64,000 nt of DNA from Hydrogenophaga sp040372165 (GTDB lineage: Bacteria; Pseudomonadota; Gammaproteobacteria; Burkholderiales; Burkholderiaceae_C). The position numbers and the translations under genes were made by a program. Below are positions 8,794-15,789 of the stretch, piece by piece (positions within the stretch are counted from its first letter, which is position 1; every line of letters starts with the position of its first letter). The notes beneath the pieces are model-generated. The model saw nothing but the letters and a program-made list of their open reading frames with translations, was not told where the DNA came from and ran no database searches. The stretch covers positions 558,001 to 622,000 of the forward strand of contig NZ_BAABWG010000004.1 in assembly GCF_040372165.1 (NCBI RefSeq). The letters run 5' to 3'.

Positions 8794-9417
8794 ATGCGCT
8801 GGGCAGATGCAGTCTGGAGGCACTGGTCAGCGAAGCCGCTCGTGTGTCTACTTTGGCTACTGCCAATGGCCTATCTTTGCTGGGCGGCTGTCGCGGATCA
8901 ACTTGGCGCGAACCCTGCCGAAGCCCTGATCCGGTCGCTGGGCGACTGGACCATGCGCGCATTGGTCGCGGTGATGTGCGTCACGCCGTTGCGAGAGCTG
9001 CTGGGTTGGCCATCCCTGGCACGCATCAGGCGGATGCTCGGGCTGTTCGTCTTTTTCTATGCCACCCTGCACCTGACCGCGTATGCATGGTTTGACATGG
9101 GCTTTCTGTGGATCGATGTGCTCGCAGACATCGCCAAGCGACCGTTCATTCTTGTGGGTGTTCTGTCCTGGCTGGCTTTGTTGGCCATGGCAGCGACGTC
9201 TTTCAATAGAGCGATTCGCTGGCTGGGCGCGCAGCGATGGAAATCAGTGCACCGAAGTGTTCATGCAGTGGTGGTCCTGTCCATCCTGCATTTCTTCTGG
9301 ATGCGGGCGGGCAAGAACCTGTTCGGGGAGGTGGCTGTCTATGCCTCCATCTTCCTGGCACTGGAGTCCTGGCGTCTGTGGCAATGGCGCAGACGCAGGC
9401 AGCTGACCGCCTCCTGA
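8794..9417 (+). CDS. msrQ: Protein-methionine-sulfoxide reductase heme-binding membrane subunit
   Basis: Inner-membrane b-type heme protein (formerly YedZ) that passes electrons from the quinone pool or flavin to MsrP. At 207 residues it has about six membrane segments. Candidate heme ligands are the histidines in LHLTAYAW and HRSVHAVVVLSILHFFW. I chose the ATG at 8794 because it leaves about 14 residues before the first membrane segment, as in E. coli. A GTG at 8755 with a GGGGA upstream is an alternative that adds 13 residues. It belongs to one operon with msrP, with a gap of 52 bases. Confidence 0.93.
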   Translation: MRWADAVWRHWSAKPLVCLLWLLPMAYLCWAAVADQLGANPAEALIRSLGDWTMRALVAVMCVTPLRELLGWPSLARIRRMLGLFVFFYATLHLTAYAWFDMGFLWIDVLADIAKRPFILVGVLSWLALLAMAATSFNRAIRWLGAQRWKSVHRSVHAVVVLSILHFFWMRAGKNLFGEVAVYASIFLALESWRLWQWRRRRQLTAS

Positions 9418-9451
9418 TGCTGTCGCTTGACAGCACCTGCCGGAAGATGGC

Positions 9452-9667
9452 TCAGCGCTGCTTGATGGGTTCCTCGTCGTCCTTGAGCGTCTCGCCTTCG
9501 GAGGCCTCGGTGTTTTCTGTCGATGCGGCCGGGGTGTCGGGCGCAGGCAGGTACAGCGGACCTTTCTGACCGCAGGCGGTCAGAAACAACCCGGTCAAGA
9601 CCAGGGCAACCAGTTGGGAGAGCGCACGGCCCGATGCAGAGGAGCCTAGAATCCGGTTTGTATTCAT
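9452..9667 (-). CDS. lptM: LPS translocon maturation chaperone, small lipoprotein LptM (YifL)
   Basis: A 71-residue outer-membrane lipoprotein of the LptM family, which helps LptD reach its native disulfide pattern in the LptDE translocon. It has a hydrophobic signal, lipobox LTAC with the acylated Cys at residue 32, then the family hallmark CGQKGPLYLP. After that it is a short acidic, Glu/Thr-rich tail. In related genomes lysA commonly lies downstream of this gene (my recollection); here msrQ does, convergently, with 34 bases between them. The start lies 13 bases from that of the divergent cyaY gene. Confidence 0.9.
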   Translation of the reverse strand: MNTNRILGSSASGRALSQLVALVLTGLFLTACGQKGPLYLPAPDTPAASTENTEASEGETLKDDEEPIKQR

Positions 9668-9674
9668 GGGTGCT

Positions 9675-9680
9675 ATTGTA
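9675..9680 (-). promoter_or_regulatory. Candidate -10 element for lptM
   Basis: Read on the minus strand, TACAAT lies 7 bases before the lptM ATG, so transcription would begin at or next to the start codon, giving a leaderless or near-leaderless message. The -35 region would fall inside cyaY and is poor (TCCAGA at a 17-base spacing). This is suggestive only. Confidence 0.3.
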
Positions 9681-10004
9681 ATGACTGACAGCGAATATCT
9701 GGACCAAGCCGAAGCCCTTTTGCGTTCCATCGAGGCCGCTTGCGACAGAATCAATGATGACACCGATGCTGATCTGGACAACCAGCGGGTTGGCGGGATG
9801 ATCACCATCACGTTTGCCAACCGAAGCCAGATCATCATCAACCTGCAGAAGCCGTTGCAAGAGGTCTGGATGGCCGCCAAGGCTGGCGGGTTTCACTATC
9901 GGTTCGATGGGCAGCAGTGGCTGGACACCAAAGGGCAGGGGGAATTTCTCTCCAACCTCAGCGACTTTGCCAGCGAGCAGTCCGGTCAGACCCTCAGGTT
10001 CTGA
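9681..10004 (+). CDS. cyaY: Iron-sulfur cluster assembly regulator CyaY (bacterial frataxin)
   Basis: Cytoplasmic iron-binding protein that modulates the ISC cysteine desulfurase. The 107-residue protein starts MTDSEYLDQAEALLRSIE, with the acidic first helix that forms the iron-binding ridge, then the beta-sheet core with GGMITITF and the conserved QPLQEVW-like segment (KPLQEVWMAAKAGGFHY). Length and the conserved tryptophans fit the family. The ATG at 9681 is preferred to an upstream ATG at 9666, which would lie inside the lptM start region. It is convergent with the PBP1A gene. Confidence 0.94.
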   Translation: MTDSEYLDQAEALLRSIEAACDRINDDTDADLDNQRVGGMITITFANRSQIIINLQKPLQEVWMAAKAGGFHYRFDGQQWLDTKGQGEFLSNLSDFASEQSGQTLRF

Positions 10005-10054
10005 CTACCCCCCCCCGGCCAGCCTTTCGGCCGCGGGTGAGCGCATCTCTTGTC

Positions 10055-12544
10055 TCAGTTGCGGAAGATATCCAGAATACTGCGTCTCTCGCGTTGCTGT
10101 TGCTGTTGCTGTGGAGATGGCACAGGGGGCGTTGCAGTGCCGGCCGGCGAGGTCGCTGAGAACGGGTCAAGTTCTCCGCCATAGAACATGTCCTGACCCA
10201 GGTCCTCCTCGGGCATGCCAGGCCATGGGTCGTCCAGTCCGAGACCATACACGCCGAAGCCAGGGCCAAATTCTTCGTAATACCATTCACCGCCGACTTG
10301 CATGACGCCTCGAGGGGCAGAGTAGCTCTCGACGGGTTTGTCCTTGAGTGCAACCCGCATGTAGTCCACCCAGATCGGCAGGCTCAAGCCGCCGCCGGTC
10401 TCCCTGCGGCCCAGCTTCTTGGGAATGTCGTAGCCAACCCAGGCAGCGGCCACAACAGAGGGTTGATAGCCCACAAACCAGGCATCGCGGGCGTCATTGG
10501 TGGTGCCCGTCTTGCCATAGACATCGGGTCTTTGCAGCAAGCCTCTGGCTTTGGCGGCTGTGCCGCTGCGGGTCACTTCCTGCAACAGACTGTTCATGAT
10601 GAACGCATTGCGTGCCGGTATGGCGCGCTGTTGCTCATTGAGAGACAACTCCGGCGCTTCATAGATGACGCGGCCATGTTGCTCGGCGACCCGCTTGATG
10701 AGTCGAGGCGCGACCCGATAGCCACCGTTGGCAAATACGGCGTAGGAGGTGGCCATTTCCATCGGCGTCGCAGAGCCTGCACCCAGCGCCATCGTCAGGT
10801 AGGGAGGGTGGCGTTTGGCCTCGAAGCCAAAGCGCGTCACCCACCGCTGGGCACTTTGCGTGCCCACCAGTTGCAGCGTACGGATGGACGTCATGTTCTT
10901 GGATTTGGCCAATGCGCGGCGCACAGACATCGGTCCGTCGAACTGCCCGTCATAGTTCTTGGGCTCCCACGGCTTGCCGCCCGTTTCCTGTGCCGTATAG
11001 AACAGCGGCGCATCGTTGACGATCGTCGCGGGCGACAAGCCCTTTTCGAGCGCAGCGGAGTAGATGAACGGCTTGAAACTGGAGCCAGGCTGACGCCATG
11101 CCTGCGTCACATGATTGAACTTGTTCTTGTTGAAATCAAAGCCGCCAACCATGGCCCGAACGTCTCCGCTTCGGGTATCCAGTGCGATCAATGCCGCCTC
11201 GACTTCGGGCAGCTGCGTGATGTACCAGCCGTTCTTGGGGCCGCGATCCACAATGCGAACCAGGGCACCAGGACGAATGCGCTTCTGATCATTGGCGTTG
11301 CTCTTCAGGCCGGACCGAACTGGCTCCAGTCCGCGTCCCTTGATCGACAAGGGCTCGCCATCCTGTCTCACCACCACCACTTCGCGGGGGGACGCTTCTA
11401 CGACCACTGCAGCCAGGAAGTTGCCATTGTCCCGGTGCTCTTCCAGTGCATCGTCGACAGCCTCCTGTCGTGCCTCACCAGCGGCAGGCAGCTCGATAAA
11501 GGCTTCAGGTCCGCGGTAGACCTGTCTCAGTTCGAACTCGAGAATGCCCTCCCGCACGGCCTGATAAGCCGCCTCCTGCTCATCCATGTCTAGAGTGGTG
11601 GTGACGACCAGCCCGCGCGTGTAGGCGTTGTCTCCATATTGAGCAACGATGGCCTGGCGAGCGAGCTCTGCCACGTATTCTGCGTGACTCTCTTCTTTTC
11701 GGACCTTTTCGCCTCGATTGAGTTTCAGCTTCTCTTCGCGGGCCTCTTCAGCCTGAGCGTCCGAAATGTAGCCATTGGCCACCATGCGATCGATGATGTG
11801 CAGCTGTCGCTGGCGGGCGCGTTGAGGATTGGTGAACGGGTTGTAGGCTGACGGGGCCTTTGGGAGGCCAGCCAGCATGGCCGCCTCAGCCACCGTGACT
11901 TGTTTGAGGGGTTTGCCAAAGTAGGTCTGTGCGGCCGCTTCAAAACCGTACGCACGGTGACCCAGAAAAATCTGGTTCATGTAGATCTCGAGGATTTGCT
12001 CTTTGGTGAGCATGTGCTCGAGCTTGAAGGTCAGCAGAACCTCGTAGATCTTGCGTGTGTAGGTCTTTTCTGCGGAAAGGTAAACGTTGCGGGCAACCTG
12101 CATCGTGATGGTCGATGCGCCTTGGCGCTTGGCCTGCCCCAGATTGGACAGGGCGGCACGGACGATGCCCTTGTAGTCCACGCCGCTGTGTTCAAAGAAG
12201 CGAGCGTCTTCGATGGCCAGCACGGCATCAACCATAACCTCTGGAATTTCCTTTATTCTCAACAGGTTACGTCGTTCTTCTCCAAACTCTCCGATCTGTG
12301 TTCCGTCTGCCGCCAGCACACGCAACGGCAGCTTGGGCCGATAGTCGGCCAAGTCCGTGACGTCTGGCAGGTTGGGATAGGCCACGGCCATGCCGGTAGC
12401 CACCACCATCATTCCGGACAGGACGGCAGCAGCACCGAGGCCGACGAGCCAGGCAAAGGCGCGCACGATCCAGCCCATGGACGAGCCTGAACGGCCCTTG
12501 GGGGCATGTTTGGGAGCTTTTGCGCTAGGCGCTTGATCGGTCAT
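10055..12544 (-). CDS. mrcA: Penicillin-binding protein 1A, bifunctional peptidoglycan synthase
   Basis: Class A PBP of 829 residues that polymerises glycan strands and crosslinks peptides in the periplasm. After an N-terminal membrane anchor (about residues 28-55) comes the GT51 domain with EDARFFEHSGVDYKGI and the GASTITMQVARN motif. The transpeptidase domain has SSFK near residue 485, SKN near 546 and KTGTTND near 679. The extreme C-terminus is a low-complexity run of six glutamines before RERRSILDIFRN. Also known as ponA. It is divergent from pilM, the usual arrangement in this group, and convergent with cyaY. Confidence 0.96.
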   Translation of the reverse strand: MTDQAPSAKAPKHAPKGRSGSSMGWIVRAFAWLVGLGAAAVLSGMMVVATGMAVAYPNLPDVTDLADYRPKLPLRVLAADGTQIGEFGEERRNLLRIKEIPEVMVDAVLAIEDARFFEHSGVDYKGIVRAALSNLGQAKRQGASTITMQVARNVYLSAEKTYTRKIYEVLLTFKLEHMLTKEQILEIYMNQIFLGHRAYGFEAAAQTYFGKPLKQVTVAEAAMLAGLPKAPSAYNPFTNPQRARQRQLHIIDRMVANGYISDAQAEEAREEKLKLNRGEKVRKEESHAEYVAELARQAIVAQYGDNAYTRGLVVTTTLDMDEQEAAYQAVREGILEFELRQVYRGPEAFIELPAAGEARQEAVDDALEEHRDNGNFLAAVVVEASPREVVVVRQDGEPLSIKGRGLEPVRSGLKSNANDQKRIRPGALVRIVDRGPKNGWYITQLPEVEAALIALDTRSGDVRAMVGGFDFNKNKFNHVTQAWRQPGSSFKPFIYSAALEKGLSPATIVNDAPLFYTAQETGGKPWEPKNYDGQFDGPMSVRRALAKSKNMTSIRTLQLVGTQSAQRWVTRFGFEAKRHPPYLTMALGAGSATPMEMATSYAVFANGGYRVAPRLIKRVAEQHGRVIYEAPELSLNEQQRAIPARNAFIMNSLLQEVTRSGTAAKARGLLQRPDVYGKTGTTNDARDAWFVGYQPSVVAAAWVGYDIPKKLGRRETGGGLSLPIWVDYMRVALKDKPVESYSAPRGVMQVGGEWYYEEFGPGFGVYGLGLDDPWPGMPEEDLGQDMFYGGELDPFSATSPAGTATPPVPSPQQQQQQRERRSILDIFRN

Positions 12545-12809
12545 CGGCCTGAAACAAGGTCAAAGGGGCCCATTATAGGAAGTCAACCGTTGCCCAATGT
12601 CACGTTGATCAAGGCGTTGCACGGACATGCTCTGATCCTCGCAGCAAGCGTTGCCTCGTGGGAATCGTCAGCACATGCGTATGCTTTTGACAACGTTTCC
12701 GATTGCGTCAAAGACAAAAATTCTTTGCTGCACAAAGGGCTTGCTGCTAGCATTCAAGTGAAATCTTAAGTATGGCGCGTTGTCGCGCTTTCAATTATTG
12801 GGGGCCGCC

Positions 12810-13889
12810 TTGAGTTCACTGGGGTCAATATTTAGCCGGGGTCCGGCGCCGATGCTCGGCATCGATGTCAGTTCTTCCAGCGTCAAGCTGGTTGAGCTGG
12901 GGCAAACCCGTTCGGGCGATTTGGTGCTGGAACGCTGTGCCATCGAGCCCCTGGAGCGAGGGTGGATCAATGACGGCAACATCGAGAAATTCGATGAGGT
13001 TGTCGAGGCCGTTCGCCGGGTGGTTCGCAAGAGCGGAAGCAAGACCAAGAACGTGGCCATGGCATTGCCTGCCTCGGCGGTGATCACCAAGAAGATCATC
13101 CTTCCTGGTGGCCTCTCCGATCAGGAACTCGAGCTGCAGGTCGAATCCGAAGCCAATCAGTACATTCCCTTTTCTCTGGACGAAGTTAGTCTTGACTTCT
13201 GTGTGGTGGGCCCTAGCGCCAACTCCATGGGCGATGTGGAAGTCCTGATTGCAGCCTCCCGCAAGGAGAAAGTCTCCGACCGCCAGGGCCTGGCCGAAGC
13301 CGCAGGCCTCAAGCCCGTGGTGATGGATGTGGAGTCGTATGCATCACGCATGGCCGCGGGGCGTGTCATTGAGACTCTGCCCAACCAGGGCATGGACTCT
13401 CTGGTGGCGCTGTTCGAGGTCGGTGCTCTGACCACCAGCATGCAGGTGATCCGCAACGAAGATGTGCTTTACGAGCGCGATCAGGCATTTGGCGGCGCGC
13501 AGCTGACCCAGCTGATTGTTCGCCAGTACGGCTTTTCGCCTGATGAGGCGGAGTCGAAGAAGCGGTCGGGCGATCTGCCGGAAGACTACAAGACCGCGGT
13601 TCTCGAGCCTTTCATTGAAAGCATGGCGCAGGAAGTCGCCCGTGCGCTGCAGTTCTTCTTCACCAGTACACCGCACAACAAGGTTGACCATATCTTGATG
13701 GCGGGAGGCAGTGCGTCTCTCCCCGGTTTGACCGAGGCAGTCACGCATCAGACGTCGTTTGCGTGCCAGGTGATCAATCCGTTCGATGCCATGGACATGG
13801 CATCGACAGTTCACGCCCGCAAGATTTCCCGTGAAGCGCCGTCATACCTGACGGCAACGGGGCTGGCGATGCGGAGGTTCTACGAATGA
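12810..13889 (+). CDS. pilM: Type IV pilus inner-membrane platform protein PilM
   Basis: Cytoplasmic actin-like ATPase-fold protein that binds the PilN N-terminus and links the pilus alignment complex to the inner membrane. As called it has 359 residues. The N-terminal GIDVSSSSVKLVEL phosphate-binding segment and the C-terminal AGGSASLPGLTEAV segment are characteristic. No ATG lies near the start. I chose the TTG at 12810 because a GGGGG Shine-Dalgarno-like run lies 5 bases upstream and the protein then begins LSSLGSIFSR like its relatives. A TTG at 12780 would add ten residues. Its last four bases overlap the pilN start. Confidence 0.92.
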   Translation: MSSLGSIFSRGPAPMLGIDVSSSSVKLVELGQTRSGDLVLERCAIEPLERGWINDGNIEKFDEVVEAVRRVVRKSGSKTKNVAMALPASAVITKKIILPGGLSDQELELQVESEANQYIPFSLDEVSLDFCVVGPSANSMGDVEVLIAASRKEKVSDRQGLAEAAGLKPVVMDVESYASRMAAGRVIETLPNQGMDSLVALFEVGALTTSMQVIRNEDVLYERDQAFGGAQLTQLIVRQYGFSPDEAESKKRSGDLPEDYKTAVLEPFIESMAQEVARALQFFFTSTPHNKVDHILMAGGSASLPGLTEAVTHQTSFACQVINPFDAMDMASTVHARKISREAPSYLTATGLAMRRFYE

Positions 13890-14506
13890 TATTGATTAAC
13901 CTGCTTCCGCACCGCGAAGCTGCACGCAAGCGCCGCAAGGAAGAGTTTTATGTCCACTTGTTCCTAGCCGCAGTGGCGGGGGCATTGGTGGTCGGAGCCG
14001 CCTACCTCTGGTACCAGGCCCGGATTGGCCACCAGGAAGACAGAAACCTCCAGTTGACCCAGGCGATCGCCAAGCTGGATCTGGAGATCAAGGACATCGC
14101 AACACTCGAAGCCGAGATCGAGTCTCTCCGTGCCCGTAAACAGGCGGTGGAAGATCTTCAGGGAGACCGCAACCTTCCTGTCTACATGATGGAAGAGTTG
14201 GTCACACAGCTGCCAGACGGTGTCTATCTGGTCAAAATTGAGCAAACGGCTCAAGCTGTCACGATTCAAGGATATGCGCAATCACAAGAGCGGGTTTCCG
14301 AGTTGCTTCGGAACATTTCGACCAACAGCCAATGGATGGGCAAAAACCCGCAGTTGATTGAGATCGTGGCATCAGACGTAGATGTTGATGGCGGAGCAAA
14401 GCGTCGCGTTTCGAAGTTCACTCTGAAAGTTGATCTCGTAAGGCCTTCGTCTGTGAATGCTGATAGCCCCGAGGGGACACCTCAGGCGGCTGGCGGCAAA
14501 GGATGA
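13886..14506 (+). CDS. pilN: Type IV pilus assembly protein PilN
   Basis: Inner-membrane protein of the alignment subcomplex, 206 residues. The conserved N-terminal INLLPHREAARKRRK peptide docks into PilM. It is followed by one membrane segment (about residues 24-43), a coiled coil rich in Glu and Leu, and a ferredoxin-like periplasmic domain. The ATG overlaps the pilM stop (ATGA), which indicates translational coupling. A Ser/Pro/Gly-rich tail ends the protein. Identity is secure from sequence and position. Confidence 0.95.
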   Translation: MILINLLPHREAARKRRKEEFYVHLFLAAVAGALVVGAAYLWYQARIGHQEDRNLQLTQAIAKLDLEIKDIATLEAEIESLRARKQAVEDLQGDRNLPVYMMEELVTQLPDGVYLVKIEQTAQAVTIQGYAQSQERVSELLRNISTNSQWMGKNPQLIEIVASDVDVDGGAKRRVSKFTLKVDLVRPSSVNADSPEGTPQAAGGKG

Positions 14507-14524
14507 GGCGAAGGAGTGTGAGAA

Positions 14525-15214
14525 ATGGCTAAAGCAATTCAAAATCCGGTCATGGCAGATGAGCCGACCTTCGAAGAGAAGCTCAGGCGCCAGTTTTCCG
14601 GTCTGGACCCAAATGATCCGTCGATGTGGCCGGTGGCGCCACGAGTGCTGCTCTTTTTGGTGACTGCGATTGCCATCGCAGTTGCGGGATGGTATTTCCT
14701 GATTCAGCCTGAAGACGAAGCGCTTGTTGCCGCCCAAGCCAAAGAGCAGCAATTGCGTCAGTCGTTTACCAAGAAGGTGACTCAGGCCGTCAATTTGGAT
14801 GCGTTGAAGAAGCAGCTTGAGCAGGTGCAGCAGTACGTGACTCAGCTCGAGAAGCAACTTCCAGGTAGGGCGGAAATGGATGCGCTGCTTTCCGATATCA
14901 ACCAGGCCGGCTTGGGGCGTAGTCTTCAGTTTGAGCTTTTCAAACCTGGCATTACTGTGCCTCGTGAGTACTACGCAGAGTTGCCCATCCAGATCAAAAT
15001 GACTGGTGACTACCATGACATGGGGCTCTTTGCTGGAGATCTGGCAAATCTGCCTAGGATTGTGACGCTCAATGATGTCAAGATCGGGCCAGAGAACAAC
15101 AAAGCTGGAGGCCGCATGACGCTGGAAGGTGTCGTGAAAACCTTCCGCTACTTGGATCCTGAAGAAGTTGCGGAACAACGCAAAATCGCCAAGGACAAGA
15201 AAGGGGGCAAATGA
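14525..15214 (+). CDS. pilO: Type IV pilus assembly protein PilO
   Basis: Partner of PilN in the inner-membrane alignment complex, 229 residues. It has a cytoplasmic N-terminus of about 38 residues, one membrane segment (about 39-58), a long coiled coil with repeated KQLEQVQQYVTQLEKQLPG-type heptads, then a periplasmic domain containing the typical YAELPIQIKMTGDYHD strand. An AGGAG-like sequence precedes the ATG. The gene stop overlaps the pilP start. Codon usage is slightly more AT-rich than in pilM. Confidence 0.95.
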   Translation: MAKAIQNPVMADEPTFEEKLRRQFSGLDPNDPSMWPVAPRVLLFLVTAIAIAVAGWYFLIQPEDEALVAAQAKEQQLRQSFTKKVTQAVNLDALKKQLEQVQQYVTQLEKQLPGRAEMDALLSDINQAGLGRSLQFELFKPGITVPREYYAELPIQIKMTGDYHDMGLFAGDLANLPRIVTLNDVKIGPENNKAGGRMTLEGVVKTFRYLDPEEVAEQRKIAKDKKGGK

Positions 15215-15789
15215 TGCTGGACATTCAGCGATTTGACATTGCAGCCCCAAGGTTTGCCGGGGTGGTCCTTATGGCGCTACTGACTACGGTGCTGAGTGCA
15301 TGTGGTGGATCAAGCGAGGAGGACTTGAGCGCATGGATGAAGAACGAACGAGCCCGGGTGCGACCTAGCATCAAGCCAATCCCCGCTCCAGTCAAGTTTG
15401 TACCTGAATCGTATGACGTTGCAGACGAGATGGACCCCTTTAGTGGCGAACGCCTTGCTGCAATCCTTCGTGGTGCTCAGGTAAATCCACTTCTGAACTC
15501 TGCGCTAGTGGAGCCCGAGCTGCAGCGACGCAAGGAACCGCTGGAATCGTTCCCACTGGACAACATGTCCATGGTGGGTAGCTTGGACAAAAAGGGACAA
15601 GCGGTTGCGTTGATCAACGTTAACGGACTGCTCTACCAGGTGCGCAAGGGCAACTACCTTGGTCAGAACTTCGGCAAAGTAATGGAAATTACGGAGACTG
15701 AGGTTGTCTTGCGAGAGATTGTGCAAGACGCGACCGGTGAATGGACAGAACGAACAGCATCCCTGCTGCTACAAGAGGAAGCGAACTAA
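15211..15789 (+). CDS. pilP: Type IV pilus lipoprotein PilP
   Basis: A 192-residue lipoprotein that connects the PilNO complex to the PilQ secretin. A hydrophobic signal ends in lipobox LSAC with Cys at residue 31. The C-terminal half has the HR-domain-like beta-sandwich with SLDKKGQAVALINVNGLLYQVRKGNYLGQNFGKV-type strands. Two ATG codons are adjacent at 15211 and 15214, and either could start translation. Its stop overlaps the pilQ ATG (TAATG). Confidence 0.95.
   Translation: MMLDIQRFDIAAPRFAGVVLMALLTTVLSACGGSSEEDLSAWMKNERARVRPSIKPIPAPVKFVPESYDVADEMDPFSGERLAAILRGAQVNPLLNSALVEPELQRRKEPLESFPLDNMSMVGSLDKKGQAVALINVNGLLYQVRKGNYLGQNFGKVMEITETEVVLREIVQDATGEWTERTASLLLQEEAN

Noticed and set aside
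12687..12715. A sigma-70 promoter for pilM using TTGACA at 12687
   Set aside because: The -35 box is perfect, but no acceptable -10 box lies at a spacing of 16-18 bases.
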